Assembly (NCBI GenBank): GCA_013694945.1
Contig: JACDBM010000103.1
Coordinates: 1 to 5,920 of the forward strand
DNA length: 5,920 nt
Origin: Chthoniobacterales bacterium
GTDB lineage: Bacteria; Verrucomicrobiota; Verrucomicrobiia; Chthoniobacterales; UBA10450
Reading direction: 5' to 3'
A program made the position numbers and the translations under genes. Under the pieces are notes generated by a model. That model made no database searches and was not told the origin of the DNA. It was given only the letters and a program-made list of their open reading frames with translations. Positions 1 through 5,651 of the stretch are shown piece by piece (position 1 is the first letter of the stretch; each line of letters begins with the position of its first letter).

Positions 1-148
1 GGCCTTCCTTTCCATGTTGCTCATGCTCGGCGTGTTCAGCGTGCTCGGTCTGCTCTTCGCCTTTCGGCTTGGTTTGCAAAAGGCGCCAGCCGACAAGGCC
101 CGCCAGCGCCAGCACGATTGCGACGACGATGACTTGGATGCGTTTCAT
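1..148 (-). CDS. Periplasmic adaptor subunit of an RND-type metal efflux system, N-terminal part only
   Basis: Partial gene: the first 49 codons are present and the rest lies beyond the left edge. The ATG at 148 is preceded by a good ribosome binding site (AAGGAG, 9 bases before the ATG). The product starts with MKR, then a hydrophobic segment at residues 4-24 that acts as a signal anchor. A short acidic, His-rich stretch follows, with His at 36, 39, 42 and 45 in an EHA-EHA-EHE pattern. This is the usual opening of CusB/CzcB-type membrane fusion proteins, which bridge the inner-membrane pump to the outer-membrane channel and may bind metal themselves. The call rests on this N-terminus and on the TolC-family gene 13 bases upstream; none of the adaptor's barrel-sandwich or beta-barrel domains is visible. 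The His-rich tract suggests a divalent or copper-group metal. That is inference. Confidence 0.6.
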   Translation of the reverse strand, partial: MKRIQVIVVAIVLALAGLVGWRLLQTKPKGEEQTEHAEHAEHEQHGKEG

Positions 149-161
149 AAAGGTCTGCTCC

Positions 162-1425
162 TTAGGGTAGGTTGTGCGGCTTAGGGTCAGCCGTGAGCGC
201 CTCAACCGCGTGACGCGCTTTGTGGTAATCGCTCACCGCTTGGAGATACTGAATGCGCGCGGCGCCGATGGTCCGCCTGGCATCGAGAATCTCGAGATAA
301 CTGAACCCGTCCCGCTTCGTAGCCTTCGCCCGTCGCCTTTAACGTGCTCTCCGCACCCGGCAAGACGGTTTCGCGCAGGATGACGATCGCAGCTCGCGCG
401 CGGGCGAGGTTCTGATAGGCGTCGCTTAATTCAGCCGTCAACGCAGCGGCGGCGGCTGCTTGTTCCGCACCGGCGCGATCGATTTGTTCGCGCGCCGCAC
501 GGATGTTCCCCTGGTTACGGTTCCACAATGGCAGGGGCAACGAAAATCCGATCACCGCGCTGCCGTCTTTGCTTTCATTGAGTTGCCGGGCACCGGCTCG
601 CAGCGTCACATCGGGGATTGCCGCCGCTTTTTCCCGCGCGAGTGATGCTTCGCGGTGCGCGATCTCCGTGCCGAAACGCGCCAGGCGGGGGTTGGCTTCC
701 AATCTGCGCGCGAGCGTATCGAAGGATCCGGCAGCGGGCGTCGCGTCCAGATCGCCGACCGCTGAACCAAAGCGCGGCTTGGTCGATCCCCATTGCGCAG
801 CGAGGCGCTGCCGGGCCGCTAGCAGGTCGCGCTTTGCCTGCTCCAGGTCGATCCGGGCGGAGCCAATCGCGACATCGAAGCGCGTCTTTTTTAGGTCGGA
901 GGCCTTGTCCGCCTCGACCCGTTTTTCCACTGCGGGAATAAAGGAGCCAGCGAGCTGGACCAGCTCTTCGTTCACCGAGCCGCGGCGCTGCCCCGAGAGC
1001 ACGTCGATGGAGTGCTCCGCTGTCTTAAAGAAAACTTCGCGCTTCTTCGTCTCGTAAGCGAAGCCCGCCAGATCGCGGCCGAAGCCTGCCTCGCGAACTC
1101 GAGCCCCACGCTTCCCGCCCAGCTCGATGAGCTGGCCAAGCTGCAACGTGTTCTCAGACCGCCGGGCATTCGAGAATTCTCCGCTGCCGACAATGTCTTG
1201 TGACTCCAGATCGAGTTCCGGATTCGGGAGCAGCTTCGCCTGGAGAATCCGTGCCTCCGCAATGCGGATGTCGTAGCCGACAGCGGCCAATTCAGGATTT
1301 CGCGTCAGCGTCAGTGCGAGCGCCTGCCGGAGCGTCAAGGCACCCGCAGGCTCGTCGATCTCGCTGGAAGGACCGGCGGCGCAAATCGCTGCGCTGGCTA
1401 TGATCAAGATAAGGGTAGTTTTCAA
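162..1425 (-). pseudogene. TolC-family outer-membrane efflux channel (CzcC/CusC type), frameshifted near the C-terminus
   Basis: Outer-membrane channel of a tripartite metal efflux pump. Starting at TTG 1425, the product opens with a Sec signal peptide (MKTTLILIIASAAICAAG). It continues with family motifs: ALTLTRNPELAAV, LLPNPELDLE (after a coil-forming stretch) and LGQLIELGGKR. The helical barrel repeats later, with SLPLPLWNRNQGNI in the second half. After Arg373 (codon 307-309) the frame is lost and the raw frame ends at 202. Skipping one base in the CCC run at 306-308 restores the conserved ending FSYLEILDARRTIGAARIQY...SDYHKA and a TAA stop at 162-164. The repaired protein is 420 aa, close to CzcC length. 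The start is TTG with no clear Shine-Dalgarno; it was chosen because it begins exactly at the signal peptide and the frame has no suitable ATG. No lipobox is seen. The restored stop overlaps the ribosome binding site of the adaptor gene. The lesion may be a true mutation or a sequencing error. Confidence 0.85.
306..309 (-). other. Frameshift site in the efflux channel gene
   Basis: Read on the minus strand, GCG GGA CGG G TTC AGT TAT shows one surplus G. Upstream codons give ...GYEAGR. Downstream codons in the other frame give FSYLEILDARR, which matches the conserved C-terminal motif of CzcC-like proteins (YxAGKFxYLDVLDAQR). The junction has no gap in homology, so a single-base insertion is the simplest explanation. 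Confidence 0.8.
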
Positions 1426-1454
1426 AAGGATGTGGATGGGTGAGCTGTGATTCC

Positions 1455-1473
1455 GCTGCGCAGCCCGCGCAGC
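1455..1473 (-). repeat. Perfect 7-bp hairpin upstream of the channel gene
   Basis: GCTGCGC and GCGCAGC form a perfect stem with a 5-base loop, ending about 30 bases before the TTG start of the channel gene, in the 146-base gap after the small Cys/His gene. There is no U-run after it, so it is not a classical terminator. It might shape the intercistronic mRNA or stabilise a processed end, but no function can be shown from sequence. Confidence 0.35.
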
Positions 1474-1571
1474 ACCGCACGAAGACGAAACACCCCGGGT
1501 GGGATGGACGGCAGAGAAGCCCAACTACGACAGAGATCGCGCCATTAAGGCACGAAGGTGCGCGTCAGGCG

Positions 1572-1879
1572 CTACGAGAGCTGAGGGGGATGATCGATCG
1601 CGGGAGCAGCGCCGATAGCGGGCTGATCATCCGTGAGAGGCATCGAGACGCTGATCCCAATGCCGTGAAGCGAAACCGCTACAGCGTCCGGTGCGATGGC
1701 GGACCCATTGTGAATCGTGCAACCGCACGCCGGACAGGATTCGTGTCCGCCCTCCTGCGACTCGGTCGCGCACGCTCCACTCGCGTCATGGATCGCATCG
1801 GCCACGATGTCGCCCGTGATCACAAAGACGCGAAAAGCGCGCAGAGAATCCGGACTGAACGATGCTGAAGGGTGTCCAT
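1572..1879 (-). pseudogene. Small secreted Cys/His-rich protein of a metal efflux operon, frameshifted in its signal peptide
   Basis: Not a family I can name with confidence; it resembles small DUF2946-like proteins found ahead of CusC/CzcC genes. The ATG at 1879 opens MDTLQHRSVRILCALFASL, a signal-peptide-like start, and hits TGA at 1820-1822. Supplying one missing base around 1820-1836 joins it to ITGDIVADAIHDASGAC, continuing to TAG at 1572-1574. The repaired protein is about 102 aa. The mature part contains HESCPACGCTIHNG (Cys-x2-Cys-x-Cys between two His), a plausible soft-metal site, then a hydrophobic stretch and a Pro-rich end (AIDHPPQLS). A promoter-like sequence lies directly upstream and the channel gene starts 146 bases downstream on the same strand, so a role in metal binding or sensing in the periplasm is likely but inferred. 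If the ATG is wrong, the second frame has only a GTG at 1823 as a plausible start, and the signal peptide would be lost. Confidence 0.5.
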
Positions 1880-1892
1880 TAGGTCCGCGCAA

Positions 1893-1921
1893 CTGATAGT
1901 CACGCCACTCCCCGACGTCAA
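1893..1921 (-). promoter_or_regulatory. Predicted sigma-70-type promoter of the metal efflux operon
   Basis: On the minus strand TTGACG (1921-1916), a 17-base spacer and TATCAG (1898-1893) match the -35 box at 5 of 6 positions and the -10 box at 4 of 6. The ATG at 1879 lies 13 bases past the -10 box, so transcription would start only about 6 bases before it. The 17-base spacer does not have the stretched 19-20 bases typical of MerR-family metal-regulated promoters, and no clear metal-regulator dyad is seen in it. Confidence 0.45.
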
Positions 1922-1939
1922 TGGAGCGGGAACGCGGAG

Positions 1940-1959
1940 AGGCGACACTCCCGTCGCCT
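1940..1959. repeat. Perfect 7-bp inverted repeat between lepA and the efflux operon
   Basis: AGGCGAC and GTCGCCT flank a 6-base loop (ACTCCC on the plus strand), 40 bases past the lepA stop. No T-run follows on either strand, so Rho-independent termination of lepA is not well supported. The flanking sequence from about 1930 to 1998 looks like a non-coding element and could be a copy of a dispersed intergenic palindrome; that cannot be tested from one window. Confidence 0.45.
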
Positions 1960-1999
1960 TCGTCGCAGCGATATCCTCGTAACAGGAGTTTCGCGGCTC

Positions 2000-3796
2000 C
2001 TACTGCGTCTTCAACACCTGAATGAACGCCTCCTGCGGAATATTGATTTTCCCGATGCTCTTCATCCGTTTCTTTCCTTCCTTTTGCTTCTCCAGCAGCT
2101 TGCGCTTGCGCGTAATATCGCCGCCGTAGCACTTCGCCGTCACGTCTTTGCGCAATGCGGAGACGCTCTCGCGCGCGATGATCTTCCCGCCGATCGCCGC
2201 CTGAATAGCCACCTGATAGAGCTGGCTCGGAATTACTTCCTTTAACTTCGCCGCCAGCTGGCGGCCCCGCGCCTCCGCGCGTTCGCGGTGCACGATCATT
2301 GAAAAAGCGTCCACCGCTTCGCCGTTCACGAGCAGGTCAAGCTTCACCAGCTTCGCCGCGCGATAACCGGCATGCTCGTAATCCATCGAGCCGTAGCCGC
2401 GCGTGATGCTTTTGATCTTGTCATTGAAGTCCACCAGGATTTCATTCAGCGGCAGCTCGCAATGGAGCATGACGCGGCGGGTATCGAGCGTCTCGGTATG
2501 GTCCATCGTGCCGCGCTTCTCCATGATGAGCTGGAGGATGTCGCCGATGCACTCGTTAGGGCAAAGCACGTAGGCTTTCACGATGGGCTCGCGGATTTCG
2601 TCGATGATGCTCGGATCCGGCAGATGGGCCGGGTTATCGACGAGGAGTGTTTCGCCGCGTGTGGTCAGGATTTCATAAACCACGCTCGGAGAGGTCGCGA
2701 TGATGTCCATGTCGTACTCGCGCCGGAGCCGCTCCTGGATGATTTCCATGTGGAGCAAGCCGAGAAAGCCGCAGCGAAATCCGAATCCGAGCGCGACTGA
2801 ACTCTCCGATTGGTAGATGAACGCGGAGTCGTTCAGGCGCAGCTTGCCGATAGCGGTCTTGAGATGCTCGAAGTCGGCGGTGTTGATCGGGTAAATCCCG
2901 CTGAAGACCATCGGATGAATTTCCTGGAAGCCCGGGAGCGCCTCCTTCGCGGGGTTCCGCTGGTCGGTGATCGTGTCGCCAATCTTGATGTCGGCGGTCG
3001 TTTTGATGTTCGCGATGAAATAGCCGACATCGCCCGCGTTCAGTTTCGCCTGCGGAAACATCTTCGGGGTAAAGACGCCCACTTCCTTGATCTCGTGACG
3101 CGAGTCGTTGTTCATCATCCGCACTGCCTGGTCGGCGACCATGCTGCCGGACATCACGCGCACGTAAGCGACCACGCCGCGGTAAACATCGAAGACGGAA
3201 TCGAAGACAAGAGCGCGCAGCGTGTCGTCGTTCGGCACCGCCGGTGGCGGAATCCGGTGCACCACCGCTTCGAGGATGTCCTCGATCCCGATGCCCATCT
3301 TCGCGCTGCAATCGATCGCTTCCTCCGCGGGAATCTGGAGGATCTCCTCGATCTGCCGATGCACCGCGGGAATGTCCGCGTTCGGCAGATCGATCTTGTT
3401 GATCACCGGCACGATCGTAAGGCCTTGCTTGTGCGCGAGGTGCACATTGGCCACCGTCTGCGCCTCCACACCTTGCGCCGCATCCACGATCAGAAGCGCG
3501 CCCTCACAAGCGGCCAGAGAACGCGAAACCTCATAGGCAAAATCGACGTGCCCCGGCGTATCGGAAAGGTTGAGCCGATACTCCTTCCCGTTCTTCGCCG
3601 TGTAACGCATCGCCACGGGATGCGCCTTGATCGTGATGCCGCGCTCCCGTTCGAGGTCCATCGAATCGAGGAGCTGATCCTGCCGTTCGCGGTCCTGGAT
3701 TGTGCCCGTTCGCTCAAGGAGACGATCCGACAAAGTGGTCTTTCCATGATCGATATGCGCGATGATGCAGAAGTTGCGCGTTAGCTCGATGGACAT
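2000..3796 (-). CDS. lepA: Elongation factor 4 (LepA), ribosome-associated GTPase
   Basis: Complete 598-aa LepA, the normal length. This cytoplasmic translational GTPase binds the ribosome, can drive back-translocation, and influences initiation and 30S assembly. The G domain shows G1 AHIDHGKTT (13-21), G2 RGIT (52-55), G3 DTPGH (79-83), G4 NKID (133-136) and G5 SAK (164-166). Domain II follows from about 190-280. EF-G-like domains III and V are marked by GFGFRCGFLGLLHMEII (337-353) and RGYGSMDYEHAGYR (466-479). The LepA-specific C-terminal domain includes GGKIIARESVSALRKDVTAKCYGGD (536-560) and a basic KRKLLEKQKEGKKRMK segment (564-579). The ATG at 3796 fits the family's MSxELTRNFxIIAHIDHG start. 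The frame is open further upstream, but that part crosses the predicted promoter and has no family match. There is no Shine-Dalgarno. No lepB follows; the gene seems to stand alone. Confidence 0.98.
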   Translation of the reverse strand: MSIELTRNFCIIAHIDHGKTTLSDRLLERTGTIQDRERQDQLLDSMDLERERGITIKAHPVAMRYTAKNGKEYRLNLSDTPGHVDFAYEVSRSLAACEGALLIVDAAQGVEAQTVANVHLAHKQGLTIVPVINKIDLPNADIPAVHRQIEEILQIPAEEAIDCSAKMGIGIEDILEAVVHRIPPPAVPNDDTLRALVFDSVFDVYRGVVAYVRVMSGSMVADQAVRMMNNDSRHEIKEVGVFTPKMFPQAKLNAGDVGYFIANIKTTADIKIGDTITDQRNPAKEALPGFQEIHPMVFSGIYPINTADFEHLKTAIGKLRLNDSAFIYQSESSVALGFGFRCGFLGLLHMEIIQERLRREYDMDIIATSPSVVYEILTTRGETLLVDNPAHLPDPSIIDEIREPIVKAYVLCPNECIGDILQLIMEKRGTMDHTETLDTRRVMLHCELPLNEILVDFNDKIKSITRGYGSMDYEHAGYRAAKLVKLDLLVNGEAVDAFSMIVHRERAEARGRQLAAKLKEVIPSQLYQVAIQAAIGGKIIARESVSALRKDVTAKCYGGDITRKRKLLEKQKEGKKRMKSIGKINIPQEAFIQVLKTQ

Positions 3797-3805
3797 GGGA
3801 GCGCC

Positions 3806-3834
3806 ACTATGCGGGCGCGCCAGAGGCAGGTCAA
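3806..3834 (-). promoter_or_regulatory. Predicted sigma-70-type promoter of lepA, leaderless geometry
   Basis: On the minus strand TTGACC (3834-3829), an exact 17-base spacer and CATAGT (3811-3806) resemble a -35/-10 pair, matching at 5 of 6 and 4 of 6 positions. Only 9 bases separate the -10 box from the ATG, so the transcript would begin about 2-4 bases before the start codon. This agrees with the absence of a ribosome binding site at lepA. Confidence 0.5.
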
Positions 3835-3951
3835 TCGACGCGCGGCGCGAGGAAATCGCGAGCAGCGTAGGCCATTCCCGCGTCACGAAAGGGAACCTTG
3901 TAAGCTTCCGGGGCTTCGCGCCGCTTGGTTGCCATTCGGCTCCGCGCTGGT

Positions 3952-3959
3952 AAAGGAGG
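3952..3959 (+). promoter_or_regulatory. Strong ribosome binding site of the FHA protein gene
   Basis: AAAGGAGG lies 6 bases before the ATG at 3966, a near-perfect anti-Shine-Dalgarno match. It fixes the start of the FHA gene over an overlapping open frame that begins at 3809. It is the best ribosome binding site in the window; the HAD, STAS and lepA starts have none that is obvious. Confidence 0.8.
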
Positions 3960-3965
3960 CGCCGG

Positions 3966-4484
3966 ATGTGGAAGCTTGTCTTAGCCCCCTGGAGCCCGAA
4001 CCAGGTCGTGCACGAAATTACGGGAAAGGTTGTCACGATCGGCCGCGCGGCGGACAACCTGGTCCAGATTGACGATCCCTCGATTTCGAGTCGCCACGCG
4101 CAGCTTCATCAAGCGGGCGAAAGTTTTCATTTGCAGGACCTGGGTTCGGCAAATGGAACCCGGGTGAACGGCGAAGCGGTCACGAGCGTAGTCTTGCACG
4201 CTGGCGATCGGATCACTTTCGGGAAAGTAGAAGGCTCTTTCGAGCACGAGACTGCGGAAACGGCGGCGCCTTCGCCGGTGCCGCCAGAGGCGGAAGCTAT
4301 AGCTATCCCCGCGGAGGTCAGCACGCGTCCGGCCGACTTCGCAAATGCGTCACCCTTCCCTAAGCGCAGGAACGAAAAGGATCCGGTGCGGACGGCGCTC
4401 TTCGCCGCCGCCGCTATTGCAATCCTCGCGCTTCTCGCCAGCCTGCTCGCGCTTGCGCAGATGCGGCCAACGGTAATCCCATAA
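3966..4484 (+). CDS. FHA-domain protein with a C-terminal membrane anchor
   Basis: A 172-aa protein. Residues about 4-93 form a forkhead-associated (FHA) domain, a phosphothreonine-peptide reader. All hallmark residues are present: GR (26-27), SSRH (41-44), DLGSANGT (58-65) and NG (68-69), with GDRITFG (80-86) near the domain end. Residues 95-140 are a Pro/Ala/Glu-rich linker ending in the basic segment KRRNEKD. Residues 143-165 are a strongly hydrophobic helix, followed by only a few residues. The domain should therefore face the cytoplasm, tethered to the inner membrane by its tail. The protein presumably docks a protein phosphorylated by a Ser/Thr kinase; the partner is not in the window. 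It is transcribed divergently from lepA, 169 bases away, and is followed by the HAD gene after 90 bases. I see no convincing promoter in front of it. Confidence 0.92.
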   Translation: MWKLVLAPWSPNQVVHEITGKVVTIGRAADNLVQIDDPSISSRHAQLHQAGESFHLQDLGSANGTRVNGEAVTSVVLHAGDRITFGKVEGSFEHETAETAAPSPVPPEAEAIAIPAEVSTRPADFANASPFPKRRNEKDPVRTALFAAAAIAILALLASLLALAQMRPTVIP

Positions 4485-4509
4485 GCCAGTGATCTCCCCT
4501 GCTTCGCCT

Positions 4510-4533
4510 GCCGACGCGCGCGAGCTTGTCGGC
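4510..4533 (+). terminator. Possible hairpin after the FHA gene
   Basis: GCCGAC and GTCGGC form a 6-bp stem with a 12-base loop, starting 26 bases after the FHA stop. Only a short TTT follows, seven bases past the stem, so as a Rho-independent terminator it is weak. A small palindrome, GTTTC-A-GAAAC, lies next to it at 4537-4547 and could equally be a regulatory site for the HAD gene. Confidence 0.25.
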
Positions 4534-4574
4534 GGCGTTTCAGAAACCGTGAGAATTCCCTGGCTTCCTTCGAA

Positions 4575-5282
4575 ATGACATCGCAGACCGACGCCAGCAC
4601 GCCAAAGCGGCTCCTTCTCTGGGATATCGACTCTACCTTGATCACGACCGGAGGCGCCGGCGATAAGGCGTTGAAACGAGTCGTCGCAGAGCGCTTCCGG
4701 GTGCGGGACGATTTCCACGATATCGAAATTGCTGGCCGGACAGATTCCGGGATCGCGGCGAGCATCCTGCGCAAGTACGGGATCGACCCGACGGCAGAGC
4801 ATGTCGCAGAGTTCCTGGAGGATTACCTCCGGCAACTCGCCGAACTGCTCCCCCAGCTGATGGGGCACGTCATGCCCGGCGTGAAGGAGATTCTCGATCA
4901 TGTGCAACCGAAGGCGGACCGTGTCCTGGCGTTGCTGACCGGAAATCTCCGGCGCGGCGCGAAGCTAAAGCTCCAGCGTTATGGCCTCTGGGAATACTTC
5001 GACTTCGGGGCCTTCGCTGATGACCATCAGGATCGCAATGAGCTGGGCGCATTTGCCCGCGCGCGTGCCCTGGAGAAACACAGCCATGACTTCGAAGTGG
5101 CCCGCATCGATGTAATCGGCGATACGGGACACGATATCGCTTGCGGCAAAATTTTCGGGGCACGAACGATTGCGGTTGCGACCGGGAGCTGGACGCGCGA
5201 ACAGCTCGCCGCCCATTCGCCTGATTTCCTTTTCGATGATCTTTCGCAAGTCGATGAAGTAATCGCCCGGCTCGATTGGTAA
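4575..5282 (+). CDS. HAD-superfamily hydrolase, phosphoglycolate-phosphatase-like
   Basis: A complete 235-aa cytoplasmic phosphatase of the HAD superfamily with an alpha-helical cap. Motif I is LLLWDIDSTLI (13-23), with Asp17 as the nucleophile and Asp19 as the acid/base. Motif II is LLTGN (120-124), with Thr122. The motif III lysine is probably Lys130 or Lys132. Motif IV is VIGDTGHDIACG (180-191), where Asp183 and Asp187 would hold Mg2+. The cap region lies at about 30-100 and includes EIAGRTDSGIA. Motif I has Ser20 where most relatives have Gly (DxDGT). The substrate cannot be told; phosphoglycolate or a nucleotide/sugar phosphate are the usual ones. The ATG at 4575 lacks a clear ribosome binding site but sits 10 residues before the first strand, as expected. 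It lies 90 bases after the FHA gene and 51 bases before the STAS gene. Confidence 0.92.
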   Translation: MTSQTDASTPKRLLLWDIDSTLITTGGAGDKALKRVVAERFRVRDDFHDIEIAGRTDSGIAASILRKYGIDPTAEHVAEFLEDYLRQLAELLPQLMGHVMPGVKEILDHVQPKADRVLALLTGNLRRGAKLKLQRYGLWEYFDFGAFADDHQDRNELGAFARARALEKHSHDFEVARIDVIGDTGHDIACGKIFGARTIAVATGSWTREQLAAHSPDFLFDDLSQVDEVIARLDW

Positions 5283-5286
5283 GGAA

Positions 5287-5315
5287 TTGACGATCGCCCG
5301 GAGAGTGACATCTTC
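5287..5315 (+). promoter_or_regulatory. Possible promoter of the STAS gene
   Basis: TTGACG at 5287-5292 is a good -35 box, but the hexamer 17 bases on (ATCTTC, 5310-5315) is a poor -10. The arrangement TTGACG, 12 bases, GTGAC is the same as in the predicted efflux operon promoter at 1916-1921/1899-1903. That may be chance or a shared regulatory pattern. Co-transcription with the HAD gene is equally possible. Confidence 0.25.
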
Positions 5316-5333
5316 TCGAAAGCGTTCACACCC

Positions 5334-5651
5334 ATGCCTGCCACCGAACATCCCAACGTTCTTCCGCTCCAGGGCGAAATTGATCTGCACGTCTCGCCCC
5401 GGGTCGCGGGGTCTCTGAACGCGATGCTAAAGGAAAAGCCGAAGCAGATCGTGGTAGATCTCTCGCACGTCAGCTACATCGACAGCTCCGGTCTCGCGGT
5501 GTTGATCGAAGCGATGCAGCATGTGGTTGCCTATGGCGGGAAGTTTGCGCTGGCCGGTCTCCAGGAAAGTGTGCGGCCGGTGTTTGAAATTGCGCGGCTT
5601 GACCAAGTCTTCCAAATCTTTCCCGACGCGGACGCCGCACTCGCGAGTTGA
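5334..5651 (+). CDS. STAS-domain protein, anti-sigma-factor antagonist type
   Basis: A complete 105-aa single-domain STAS protein of the SpoIIAA/RsbV kind. It has the first strand and turn LQGEIDLHVSPRV (12-24), the strand QIVVDLSHVSYIDSSGLAVLIEA (38-60), GGKFALAGL (68-76) and a C-terminal helix with VFEIARLDQVFQIF (83-96). The switch serine is in DSSG (50-53), as Ser51 or Ser52. In the family, the unphosphorylated form binds an anti-sigma factor kinase and frees a sigma factor, and phosphorylation turns it off. No sigma factor, anti-sigma kinase or PP2C phosphatase is seen here. Some similar stand-alone proteins (MlaB) instead serve lipid-transport ABC systems, and no MlaE permease follows. 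The ATG at 5334 has no strong ribosome binding site but matches domain length. Confidence 0.92.
   Translation: MPATEHPNVLPLQGEIDLHVSPRVAGSLNAMLKEKPKQIVVDLSHVSYIDSSGLAVLIEAMQHVVAYGGKFALAGLQESVRPVFEIARLDQVFQIFPDADAALAS

Noticed and set aside
503..1057. Plus-strand open frame inside the efflux channel gene
   Set aside because: It is Ser/Arg-rich without motifs and antisense to clear TolC-family coding sequence.
1440..1868. Plus-strand open frame opposite the small Cys/His gene
   Set aside because: No ribosome binding site or motif; the minus strand has the signal-peptide start, Cys cluster and operon context.
1893..1921. MerR/CueR-type metal-responsive operator in the efflux promoter
   Set aside because: The spacer is 17 bases, not the 19-20 expected, and no convincing dyad lies between the boxes.
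1880..2132. N-terminal extension of the small Cys/His frame into the lepA 3' end
   Set aside because: It overlaps lepA coding sequence and the predicted promoter, and reads as Arg/Glu-rich shadow sequence without a signal peptide.
2810..3784. Long plus-strand open frame (324 codons) antisense to lepA
   Set aside because: It lies wholly inside a canonical lepA, shows no domain, and has the His/Arg/Asp-rich composition of an antisense shadow in GC-rich DNA.
3797..4057. Upstream extension of the lepA reading frame
   Set aside because: The extra residues match no LepA family member, overlap the FHA gene, and would cross the predicted lepA promoter.
3809..4072. Plus-strand open frame overlapping the start of the FHA gene
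   Set aside because: The strong ribosome binding site and full FHA domain define the start at 3966; the other frame has no motif.
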